Of a stretch of 64,000 nt of DNA, positions 44,130 to 51,662 are shown one piece after another (the stretch's first letter is position 1; the number at the start of each line of letters is the position of its first letter). Position numbers and translations under genes: made by a program. The notes beneath the pieces are model-generated. The model made no database searches and was not told the origin of the DNA. It saw only the letters and a program-made list of their open reading frames with translations. Source of the stretch: Dermatophilaceae bacterium Soc4.6 (GTDB lineage Bacteria; Actinomycetota; Actinomycetes; Actinomycetales; Dermatophilaceae); NCBI GenBank assembly GCA_039889245.1, contig JAZGVH010000002.1:3844001-3908000 (forward strand), written 5' to 3'.

Positions 44130-46517
44130 ATGCCCCCCCACACCCCACGTCACTCCTCCCTGCCCCCGGTGCCCCTGGTGCCGTTCGTCGTCCTGGCCGC
44201 CCTCGTCGCCGTCCTGGCCGCGGTCCTTCTCCCTGCCCTCGCGCTGCCGGCGTCCGCCTCGCCCGCGGTCGGTGCCCCCCCGCCGGTCTCCGGTCCCGCC
44301 GGCCACGACTACGCCGTCGACCACTTCGGCGATCCGTGGGACTACAGCAACGCCTCCGACATCCTGACCGATGCCGGGCCGGCCCTCGGCATGTCGAGCA
44401 TCGGGATGTCCGGCGGCTCGCTCGCCGTCCACTTCTCCGGCAACGGGTACGTCTCCCCCATCTGGGGCGGGTACGGCGGGTCGATGCTGCTCGGGCGTGA
44501 CGGCGCCCGTGATGGCAACCAGCTGGTCACCAGCACCTACCGCACGGTCGCCTTCCAGGCGTACAGCAGCGCGACCGTTGCCGCGGGCCTGCTCTGGTTC
44601 AACTGCGCCGGCGGCGGTGTGTCGCAGTCCTGCGGTGGGGGGATGCCCTTCACCCTCCAGGCCGGCTGGCACACCTACGTCATCACCCCCGGTGCCTCGA
44701 GGTACAACGGGTGGAACCTCGCCTGGGGCGGCTCGGTCAACGGGTTGCGTCTGGCGTCCACGCCGGGCATCGACCTGCGTCTCGACTGGATGCGGGTGGT
44801 CCAGCCCGGGTCCGGGACCAACGTCTCGTGGGTCAACCCCAGCGGCGGTACGGGTTCGGTCCTGTGGAGGACCGTCACGTCGGCGCAGCCGGGTGCGGGC
44901 TCGCTCGGCACCGTCTCGGGGACCTCCGGCACGATCAACGTGAGCGAGCTGCCCGCGGGCACCTACCAGGTGGGCGTCGCCGACAGCAGGGGATCGGTCG
45001 CCGCCTGGCACCAGGTGACGCTGAGCCAGCCGCTGCCGCGCATCCTCACGCCCAACGAGGGCGGTGACCGCGACTACGCGACCCAGGTGCTCCACGACCC
45101 GTGGGACTTCCGCAACAGCTCCGACCTCGCTGCGCTCGGCAACGCCACGGCGGCGAGCTGGGCGGGTGGGCAGTTCTCCGCCACCAACACCACCAACGAC
45201 CCCTACGCCATGATGCGGATCGGGTCCGGTGGCATCGACGGGACGACCTACCGGCACCTGACGGTCAGCTCCGCCTACTCCGGCCCCTTCGACCTGCGCG
45301 ACGTCGCCGGCGGCGGGACCATGGCTCGGGTGCAGTGGCAGCGCACGGACCACGGGTGGGGCCAGACCAACGACCTGCTGACCTACAGCGGCTCGAGCAC
45401 CATCATGGCCGACCTGGCCGGCCCCGCCAGCCTCGTCCTCGAGCCCGATGCCGTCAGCGTCCCCTACAACAGCTCGGCGCGGGTGTCCCTCCTGCGGTGG
45501 GACCCCAACGAGGACCGGGGGCCGCGTCGCTGGTACCTGCGCAGCGTCCAGCTCCGCTCGGACTTCCGCACCACCGGTGACTTCGTGGTCAGCTGGACGG
45601 ATGCCGCCTACGCCCCCGGAGGAGTCGCCACTCTCGTGGCCGACACCGACCGCACCGGGTGCGACGGCACCACGGTGGCCTCGAACGTGCCTGTCGCGGC
45701 CGGCACCAACCGCACGGTGTGGAACACGCGGGGCCTGCGGGGTGGCGTCTACTGGCTCTGCCTGCGCATCACCCGGGCCGGTGGGTCGACCACGGCGTAT
45801 GCCTCGGGCACCGTCGTCGTCGGCGCGAACCCCCCTGCGCCCGACCAGAACCCCGTGCTCTCGTGGGACGGCGGCGGCCTGGTCGCCACCCCCGCCGGCG
45901 TTCGGTACTCGGTGAGCGGATGGGCGTTCGACCCCAGCGCACCGCAGGACGCCGTGAACGTCGACGTCTACGACCACCGGCCCGACGGCTCGGTCTCCGG
46001 CGTCCGGCTCACCACCGGCGGAGCGCGTGCTGACGTCTCCGCGGCCTACCCCGGCACGCGGGTGGGCACTGGCTACTCGACCGTGATGGCACCGACGCCG
46101 GGGCGCCACTCCTTCTGCCTCTACGTGATCAACATCGGGGCCGGGGCCCACCGCAGCATCGGGTGCCGCACCGTCGACATCCCCAGCCCCATGGGCCACC
46201 TCGACGGCGCCAGCGCCTCCGGAGGGCAGGTGCACGTGTCCGGCTGGGCGGTCGACCCCACCAACCCGACGGCCCTGATGACGGTGCACGTCTACGTGTT
46301 CGCCCCCAACGGAAGCCACACGCTCACGGCCCTGACCACCGGGGGTGCCCGGTCGGACGTCGCCCGGACGTTCGCCTGGTCCGGACCCCTGACCGGCTAC
46401 CTCGGCGGTGTGCCCACCGCAGGCTCGGGAGCCAGCAACGTGTGCGTCTACGGGATAGCCGTGCAGCAACCGGCGCACAACCCCCTGCTGGGGTGCACGA
46501 CGGTCGCGGTGCCCTGA
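44130..46517 (+). CDS. Secreted repeat protein of unknown function
   Basis: 795 residues from ATG 44130. A signal peptide is evident: hydrophobic core VPLVPFVVLAALVAVLAAVLLPALAL, then ASASPA. The mature protein has internal duplication at two levels. An N-terminal module containing DPWDYSNASD (68-77) recurs as DPWDFRNSSD (323-332). Two C-terminal modules of about 105 residues each contain SGWAFDP (596-602) and SGWAVDP (704-710), LTTGGARxDV, and a Cys pair spaced alike (CLYVINIGAGAHRSIGC and CVYGIAVQQPAHNPLLGC). The beta-rich, Gly/Ser/Thr/Asn-rich composition suggests jelly-roll or Ig-like surface domains, perhaps carbohydrate-binding. No sortase motif or catalytic site was recognised. An alternative upstream start (44022) would put 36 residues before the signal peptide. 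Confidence 0.82.
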   Translation: MPPHTPRHSSLPPVPLVPFVVLAALVAVLAAVLLPALALPASASPAVGAPPPVSGPAGHDYAVDHFGDPWDYSNASDILTDAGPALGMSSIGMSGGSLAVHFSGNGYVSPIWGGYGGSMLLGRDGARDGNQLVTSTYRTVAFQAYSSATVAAGLLWFNCAGGGVSQSCGGGMPFTLQAGWHTYVITPGASRYNGWNLAWGGSVNGLRLASTPGIDLRLDWMRVVQPGSGTNVSWVNPSGGTGSVLWRTVTSAQPGAGSLGTVSGTSGTINVSELPAGTYQVGVADSRGSVAAWHQVTLSQPLPRILTPNEGGDRDYATQVLHDPWDFRNSSDLAALGNATAASWAGGQFSATNTTNDPYAMMRIGSGGIDGTTYRHLTVSSAYSGPFDLRDVAGGGTMARVQWQRTDHGWGQTNDLLTYSGSSTIMADLAGPASLVLEPDAVSVPYNSSARVSLLRWDPNEDRGPRRWYLRSVQLRSDFRTTGDFVVSWTDAAYAPGGVATLVADTDRTGCDGTTVASNVPVAAGTNRTVWNTRGLRGGVYWLCLRITRAGGSTTAYASGTVVVGANPPAPDQNPVLSWDGGGLVATPAGVRYSVSGWAFDPSAPQDAVNVDVYDHRPDGSVSGVRLTTGGARADVSAAYPGTRVGTGYSTVMAPTPGRHSFCLYVINIGAGAHRSIGCRTVDIPSPMGHLDGASASGGQVHVSGWAVDPTNPTALMTVHVYVFAPNGSHTLTALTTGGARSDVARTFAWSGPLTGYLGGVPTAGSGASNVCVYGIAVQQPAHNPLLGCTTVAVP

Positions 46518-46531
46518 CACCGCCCGCTGGT

Positions 46532-46565
46532 CACCCGGCGTCCGCTTCGGAGGGGGCGCCGGGTG
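46532..46565 (+). terminator. Hairpin terminator after the secreted protein gene
   Basis: CACCCGGCG pairs with CGCCGGGTG (9 bp), with an inner TCCG/CGGA stem; starts 14 nt after the stop. No U-tract. Confidence 0.6.
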
Positions 46566-46593
46566 GCCGTTCGGTCGGGGGCCGAGTCACTGG

Positions 46594-46599
46594 TAGTCT
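46594..46599 (+). promoter_or_regulatory. Predicted -10 element for the infC operon
   Basis: TAGTCT; a weak TCGGTC or TTCGGT lies 17-18 bp upstream. It would give a leader of about 285 nt before infC, unusually long for this window. Confidence 0.45.
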
Positions 46600-46605
46600 G
46601 GAGGA

Positions 46606-46889
46606 GACCAAGTGGGTGCCAGCATCGGGCCCACTGTGCAAGAGGAGCCCTCGGGCTTCCACCCGCGCCGACCTCGGTTGCGGGTTCCGGTCCACGTGGC
46701 GGCTGATCCTGCGGGGTCACGTCGTCGCGACGACGGACGGCTGTCCCCTCGGGGTCGGGCGGGACGTCGGTGGACCCCAGGGCCTCGAGGCTCCTCGCGC
46801 ACCGTTCGGTGATCGAGGAGCCTTCTTCCGTGGGAGGGGTTGCTCAGAGCCCGTGCTGGTCACGACACCCCGACACGAAGGAGCACCAC
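46606..46889 (+). promoter_or_regulatory. Long structured 5' leader of infC-rpmI-rplT
   Basis: No gene is recognised between the predicted promoter and infC. The leader ends in an attenuator-like hairpin: GGCTCCTCG (46789-46797) pairs perfectly with CGAGGAGCC (46814-46822), enclosing a CACCG-TT-CGGTG stem and followed by TTCTT. infC-rpmI-rplT leaders are known autoregulation sites (IF3 or L20) in other bacteria; no Rfam match could be tested. Confidence 0.5.
46789..46827 (+). terminator. Attenuator-like hairpin in the infC leader
   Basis: 9-bp perfect outer stem, nested 5-bp inner stem, then TTCTT. It lies 63 nt before the infC start, where it could terminate or permit transcription into infC-rpmI-rplT. 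Confidence 0.5.
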
Positions 46890-47645
46890 ATCAGCGAGCC
46901 TCGCATCAACGAGCGCATCCGGGTCCCGGAAGTGCGCTTGGTCGGTCCCAACGGCGAACAGGTGGGCATCGTGCGCGTCGAGGACGCGCTGCGACTGGCC
47001 GCGGAGGCTGATCTCGACCTGGTCGAGGTCGCCCCCATGGCTCGTCCACCGGTCGCCAAGCTCATGGACTTCGGCAAGTTCAAGTACGAAGCCGCGATGA
47101 AGGACAGAGCCGCCCGCAAGAACCAGATCAACACGGTCATCAAGGAGATCAAGCTCCGTCCGAAGATCGACCCGCACGACTACGGCACCAAGAAGGGCCA
47201 CGTCGAGCGGTTCCTCAAGGCCGGTGACAAGGTCAAGGTGACCATCATGTTCCGTGGTCGCGAGCAGTCGCGCCCGGAGCTCGGGTTCCGCCTCCTGCAG
47301 CGCCTGGCCCAGGACGTCATCGAGCTCGGCTTCGTCGAGTCGGCGCCCAAGCAGGACGGCCGCAACATGATCATGGTCCTCGGGCCGACCCGCAAGAAGT
47401 CCGAGGCCAAGGCCGAGGAGCGCCGTCGTCGTGACGACGCCCGCACCGGAGAGGCCTCCGGCGACGACCTCCAGGACGACGTGCTGGACGAGCCCACCGA
47501 CGAGCTCACCGCAGCCGACGTCACCGCAGCCGAGGTCACCGCCTCCGACGTCACCGCTTCCGAGGTCACCGACGACGCCGTCCCCGACGACGCCGTCTCC
47601 GACGAGTCCGTGGCCGACCCGGCCACGGTCGACGCCACCGCCTGA
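46890..47645 (+). CDS. infC: Translation initiation factor IF-3 (ATC start codon)
   Basis: IF-3 binds the 30S subunit and checks start codon and initiator tRNA. The conserved N-terminus [24 protein letters not shown] begins at ATC 46890, with GAAGGAG (46877-46883) 6 nt upstream. No ATG or GTG fits, so a non-canonical ATC start is called, matching the AUU/AUC starts through which IF-3 represses its own synthesis in other bacteria. 251 residues: N- and C-terminal IF-3 domains to about 175, then an acidic extension of about 75 residues with five-residue repeats ([25 protein letters not shown]) that typical IF-3 lacks. First gene of infC-rpmI-rplT. Confidence 0.95.
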   Translation: MSEPRINERIRVPEVRLVGPNGEQVGIVRVEDALRLAAEADLDLVEVAPMARPPVAKLMDFGKFKYEAAMKDRAARKNQINTVIKEIKLRPKIDPHDYGTKKGHVERFLKAGDKVKVTIMFRGREQSRPELGFRLLQRLAQDVIELGFVESAPKQDGRNMIMVLGPTRKKSEAKAEERRRRDDARTGEASGDDLQDDVLDEPTDELTAADVTAAEVTASDVTASEVTDDAVPDDAVSDESVADPATVDATA

Positions 47646-47733
47646 TTTTCCACCTCATCCACCACCACCGGTCGGGGACCATCCCTGCCCGACGGACCAG
47701 CACGACACCTCGAGTCAAAGGAGATCGGCAGCC

Positions 47734-47928
47734 ATGCCGAAGATGAAGACCCACAGCGGCGCCAAGAAGCGCTTCCGTCTCACGGGGACGGGCAAGGTCA
47801 TGCGCGAGCAGGCCGGCGGCCGCCACCTCCTCGAGCACAAGTCGAGCAAGAAGATGCGCTCCATCTCGGGCGACCTCGAGCTGTCCAAGCCTGACGCGAA
47901 GAAGATCAAGAAGCTCCTCGGCAAGTAG
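47734..47928 (+). CDS. rpmI: Ribosomal protein L35
   Basis: 64 residues, MPKMKTHSGAKKRFRLTGTGKVMREQ with the basic RHLLEHKSSKKMR and a C-terminal KKIKKLLGK. Shine-Dalgarno AAAGGAG at 47717-47723, 10 nt before the ATG. Second gene of infC-rpmI-rplT, 88 nt after infC. Confidence 0.97.
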   Translation: MPKMKTHSGAKKRFRLTGTGKVMREQAGGRHLLEHKSSKKMRSISGDLELSKPDAKKIKKLLGK

Positions 47929-47997
47929 GCCGCACCCCACCTCGCAGACGTCCACGACGTCGCACCCTGAAGCACCAGACGGACAAGGAGAACTCAC

Positions 47998-48381
47998 GTG
48001 GCACGCGTGAAACGGGCGGTCAACGCCCAGAAGAAGCGCCGGGTGACCCTCGAGCGCGCCAGCGGCTACCGCGGCCAGCGCTCGCGGCTCTACCGCAAGG
48101 CGAAGGAGCAGGTCACCCACTCGCTGGGCTATGCCTACCGTGACCGCCGCGCCCGCAAGGGCGACTTCCGTCGCCTGTGGATCCAGCGGATCAACGCTGC
48201 GGCTCGCGCCAACGGCATGACCTACAACCGCTTCATCCAGGGGCTGAAGATCGCCGGGGTCGAGGTCGACCGCAAGATCCTGGCCGACCTCGCCGTGCAC
48301 GACGAGGTGGCGTTCGTCGCGCTCGTCGAGCTGTCGCGGGCCAACGTGCCCGCCGCCGGTGAGACCTCGAGCGCAGCCTGA
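47998..48381 (+). CDS. rplT: Ribosomal protein L20
   Basis: 127 residues from GTG 47998, with AAGGAG at 47985-47990. [68 protein letters not shown] are standard L20. Builds the 50S subunit and represses this operon in other bacteria. Confidence 0.98.
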   Translation: MARVKRAVNAQKKRRVTLERASGYRGQRSRLYRKAKEQVTHSLGYAYRDRRARKGDFRRLWIQRINAAARANGMTYNRFIQGLKIAGVEVDRKILADLAVHDEVAFVALVELSRANVPAAGETSSAA

Positions 48382-48436
48382 GGCTGCTGCTCGCCGTACG
48401 CCTCGCGCGCCGGGACGACTCCGGGACTCCCTGCCC

Positions 48437-49237
48437 GTGCTGACCAACACCAGGTCCGACCGGGTCAGGGCGGTCCGGTCTCTGTCCCGGCGCGCAGTGC
48501 GTCAGCGGCAGGGTCTGTTCCTCGCAGAGGGGCCGCAGTCCGTCCGCGAGGCGGTCACCCACCGGCCGTCGTGGGTGCGTGACCTCTACGTCACCCCGGT
48601 GGCCTCCGCCCGGTATGCCGCGGTGATCGACGCCGCGCTCACCGTGGGGGTCCCGGTCACCGAGGTCACCGACGAGGTGCTCGCCGCCATGGGCGACGAG
48701 CAGGCTGCGGTGGCCCCGCAGGGTCTGCTCGCCGTGTGCCGGATCGAGACCACGACGCTGGCGCAGGTGCTGGAGCAGCGTCCGCGTCTCCTGTGCGTCC
48801 TCAGCAGCGTCCGCGACCCCGGCAACGCCGGCACCGTGCTGCGCGGGGCCGACGCGGCCGGGGCCGACGCCGTGGTCATCACCACCCAGAGCGTCGACCT
48901 GCACGCGCCCAAGGTCGTCCGCTCGACGGCGGGCTCGCTGTTCCACCTGCCGGTGGTGACGGGGATCCCGGTCGAGGAGGTCGTGGTCGCCGTCCGCGAG
49001 GCCGGGCTGCGGGTCCTGGCCGCCGACGGGGCGGGGGACCTGCTCCTACCCGACGCCGATCTCGTGCCGCCGCACGCCTGGCTCTTCGGCAACGAGGCCT
49101 GGGGCCTTCCCTCGTCCGTCCGCGACCTGTGCGACGACGTCGTTCGCGTGCCGATCCACGGCCTGGCCGAGTCGCTCAACCTCGCGATGGCCGCGACCGT
49201 GTGCCTCTACGCCTCGGCGGCGGCCCAGCGTCGCTGA
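48437..49237 (+). CDS. SpoU/TrmH-family rRNA 2'-O-methyltransferase
   Basis: 266 residues from GTG 48437. SPOUT fold methyltransferase with an N-terminal substrate-binding domain (FLAEGPQSVREA) and the three SpoU motifs: SSVRDPGNAGTVLR, WLFGNEAWGL and HGLAESLNLAMAATVCLYA, which form the trefoil-knot SAM site. Located right after rplT, the TsnR/RlmB-like position in actinobacteria. Exact rRNA target not determinable. The start is uncertain, since the frame is open to 48359. Confidence 0.9.
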   Translation: MLTNTRSDRVRAVRSLSRRAVRQRQGLFLAEGPQSVREAVTHRPSWVRDLYVTPVASARYAAVIDAALTVGVPVTEVTDEVLAAMGDEQAAVAPQGLLAVCRIETTTLAQVLEQRPRLLCVLSSVRDPGNAGTVLRGADAAGADAVVITTQSVDLHAPKVVRSTAGSLFHLPVVTGIPVEEVVVAVREAGLRVLAADGAGDLLLPDADLVPPHAWLFGNEAWGLPSSVRDLCDDVVRVPIHGLAESLNLAMAATVCLYASAAAQRR

Positions 49238-49337
49238 CCGCGGGGACACGGTCGCCGACCGCCCCCCGGGGACGCGCCTGTGCCCGACGTCACTGCCTGC
49301 CGGTGGGTGCGACCTCGTTCGCCGTGGGCGACCTCGA

Positions 49338-49343
49338 TAGAGT
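49338..49343 (+). promoter_or_regulatory. Leaderless-type -10 element for the orphan histidine kinase
   Basis: TAGAGT ends exactly 7 nt before ATG 49351. Confidence 0.6.
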
Positions 49344-49350
49344 CAGGCCC

Positions 49351-50457
49351 ATGGTCGAGACCACGGGCGTCGGCGTCTCCGTCGGCATCCCGGCCGACGT
49401 CACCACCTTGTCCGAGGTGCTGCCCGACGGTCTGGTCGTCGCCGACGGCGAGGCGAGGCTCGTCTTCGCCAACAGCCGAGCAGGTCGCGTCCTGGGCATC
49501 GACCTGCCCGGCCGGATGGGCCAGCCGCTGCAGCAGGCCGTCGCCCTGCGCGACAACGACGGGCGGGCGTGGTGGGAGGTCGCCGACCCGTGGGGCACCC
49601 TGCACATCGTCAAGGGCCACCGCGAGAAGCTCCTGTGGACCGAGGACGGGGTCGAGGTGCTGGTCACGGCACGGTACGTGCGCGTCGGTCTCCGGGGCCC
49701 GGTCGAGCTGGTCATGCTCTCGATCCGTGACGCCAAGGGACGCCAGCGGGCCGAGCAGGACCACGCGGCCCTGATCTCCACCATCGCCCACGAGCTGCGC
49801 TCGCCCCTGACGTCGGTCAAGGGGTTCTCGACCACGTTGCTGCGGCGGTGGGACCGCTTCACCGACGAGCAGAAGCGCTTCATGATCGAGACGATCGAGA
49901 CCGATGCCGACCGGGTGACCCGGCTGATCACCGAGCTGCTCGACGTCTCGCGCATCGACGCCGGCCGTCTCGACGTGCGCCCGCAGCCGGTCGACGTCGT
50001 CGCGATGGCGCAGCGGCACGCCGAGCGCCTCCGCGCCCAGGACGAGTACGCCGACCGGCCGATCAGCGTCTCGGCGCGCGACGGGCTCCCCGAGGTGTGG
50101 GCCGACCCCGACCGGCTCAACCAGATCCTCGCCAACCTCCTCGAGAACGGCCTGCGCCACGGCGAGGGCGAGATCCGGGTCCAGGTCGGCCCGGCCCCCG
50201 AGGCGGCCAACGACGGTCGCTCCCAGGTGCAGGTCGAGGTCACCGACGAGGGCGAGGGGGTGGCCCTGGCGCACCTGCCGTTGATCTTCAACCGGTTCTG
50301 GCACGGTCAGCGGCGCGGGAGCACGGGCCTGGGGCTCTACGTCGTCCGCGGTCTCGTCGAGGCCCACGGGGGGCACATCTCTGTCGACCGGGCCGACGGT
50401 GGGGGAGCCCGGTTCCGCTTCACGCTGCCCGCGGGTCCGCCGGAGCACCTCGCCTGA
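49351..50457 (+). CDS. Orphan cytoplasmic PAS-domain histidine kinase
   Basis: 368 residues, no transmembrane segment. A PAS domain (about 18-125: LPDGLVVADGEARLVFANSRAGRVLGID) leads to HisKA with His147 in ISTIAHELRSPLTSVKGFS. An HATPase domain follows with NQILANLLENGLRHGEG, VTDEGEGV and GSTGLGLYVVRGLVEAHGG. No response regulator lies nearby. A kinase at this position between the rRNA methylase and pheS is a conserved actinobacterial arrangement as far as I recall, but its partner is not known to me. The leaderless promoter fixes the start. Confidence 0.92.
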   Translation: MVETTGVGVSVGIPADVTTLSEVLPDGLVVADGEARLVFANSRAGRVLGIDLPGRMGQPLQQAVALRDNDGRAWWEVADPWGTLHIVKGHREKLLWTEDGVEVLVTARYVRVGLRGPVELVMLSIRDAKGRQRAEQDHAALISTIAHELRSPLTSVKGFSTTLLRRWDRFTDEQKRFMIETIETDADRVTRLITELLDVSRIDAGRLDVRPQPVDVVAMAQRHAERLRAQDEYADRPISVSARDGLPEVWADPDRLNQILANLLENGLRHGEGEIRVQVGPAPEAANDGRSQVQVEVTDEGEGVALAHLPLIFNRFWHGQRRGSTGLGLYVVRGLVEAHGGHISVDRADGGGARFRFTLPAGPPEHLA

Positions 50458-50488
50458 CCCGTCGCCGAGCTGGCCTGCTCGCCCCCTC

Positions 50489-50494
50489 TAGACT
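50489..50494 (+). promoter_or_regulatory. Predicted -10 element for pheST
   Basis: TAGACT about 48 nt before the pheS ATG; leader about 40 nt, no T-box or leader peptide recognised. Confidence 0.45.
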
Positions 50495-50542
50495 CGGGGC
50501 CGCCTGCCCACGCTGCCTGCGAGCTGCCCGAGAAGTGAAGCG

Positions 50543-51661
50543 ATGTCTGGACCCAACACGCCGTACGACCCCGTCGAGGTCGCTGCCCTCGACCCTGCGC
50601 AGCTCGACGCTGCGGTCGCCGCCGCTCGCGCCGCCTTCGCCGCGGCCGGCGACCTCGAGGCGCTGAAGGCGGCCCGGCTGGCCCACATCGACAAGGGGGC
50701 GGTCGCGCTGGCCCGCCGCGAGATCGGGGCTCTGCCTCCGACGGCGAAGGCAGAGGCCGGCAAGCGGGTGGGCACGGCCCAGGCCGAGCTCGGGCGGGCC
50801 CTCGCCGCTCGCACGGCCGAGCTCGAGGCCGAGCGCGACCGACGCATCCTCGACGAGGAGGCGGTCGACGTCACGCGACCGGTGGGTCGGCGGGCGCTCG
50901 GCGCCCGCCACCCCCTCGAGCTCACGACCGAGCGCCTGCAGGACGCGTTCGTCGGCACCGGGTGGGAGGTCGTCGAGGGCCCTGAGGTCGAGTCCGAGTG
51001 GATGAACTTCGACGCCCTCAACATCGGCCCCGACCACCCGGCGCGCCAGATGCAGGACACGTTCTTCGTCGACCCCCCCGACGGGGGGATCGTGCTGCGG
51101 ACGCAGACGTCGCCGATCCAGATCCGCACGATGCTCACCCGCACACCCCCGATCTACGTCGTCGGCACGGGCAAGGTCTTCCGCACCGACGAGCTCGACG
51201 CGACGCACACCCCCGTCTTCCACCAGATCGAGGCGCTCGCGGTCGACCGGGGCCTGACCATGGCCCATCTGCGCGGCGCCATCGACCACTTCGTGCGGGT
51301 GATGTTCGGGCCCGACACGCGCACCCGCGTGCGGGCGTCGTACTTCCCCTTCACCGAGCCCTCGATGGAGACCGACTTCGGCTGCTTCGCCTGCCACGGC
51401 GACGGTCGCGTCACCGACGCCAAGGGCGCGAGCGTGGCCTGCCGCACCTGCGGTGGCTCGGGCTGGATCGAGCTCGGTGGGTCGGGGATGGTCAACCGCA
51501 AGGTGCTGACCGCCTGCGGCATCGACCCTGACGTCTACTCCGGGTTCGCCTTCGGACTCGGTATCGAGCGGGCGCTGCAGCTGCGGCACGGTGTCACCGA
51601 CATGCGCGACATCGTCGAGGGCGACGTCCGCTTCTCCCAGCAGTTCGGCCTGGAGGTCTGA
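50543..51661 (+). CDS. pheS: Phenylalanyl-tRNA synthetase alpha subunit
   Basis: Class II aminoacyl-tRNA synthetase alpha subunit of the alpha2-beta2 enzyme. 372 residues: N-terminal coiled-coil arm (about 1-110), then the catalytic core with HPLELTTERLQDAFVGTGWEVVEGPEVESEWMNFDALN, motif 2 region VFRTDELDATHTPVFHQIE and motif 3 SGFAFGLGIERALQLRHG. Between FTEPSMETDFG and WIELGGSGM lies a four-cysteine insert (Cys281, 284, 300, 303; CFACHGDG and CRTCGGSG) that should bind zinc. Similar knuckles occur in some other bacterial PheS but not in E. coli. Followed by pheT after 1 nt. Confidence 0.97.
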   Translation: MSGPNTPYDPVEVAALDPAQLDAAVAAARAAFAAAGDLEALKAARLAHIDKGAVALARREIGALPPTAKAEAGKRVGTAQAELGRALAARTAELEAERDRRILDEEAVDVTRPVGRRALGARHPLELTTERLQDAFVGTGWEVVEGPEVESEWMNFDALNIGPDHPARQMQDTFFVDPPDGGIVLRTQTSPIQIRTMLTRTPPIYVVGTGKVFRTDELDATHTPVFHQIEALAVDRGLTMAHLRGAIDHFVRVMFGPDTRTRVRASYFPFTEPSMETDFGCFACHGDGRVTDAKGASVACRTCGGSGWIELGGSGMVNRKVLTACGIDPDVYSGFAFGLGIERALQLRHGVTDMRDIVEGDVRFSQQFGLEV

Positions 51662-51662
51662 C

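Noticed and set aside
46770-46889. Canonical ATG start for infC at 46770
   Set aside because: Would add 40 unconserved residues across the leader hairpin and lacks a ribosome site; conserved IF-3 begins at the ATC behind GAAGGAG.
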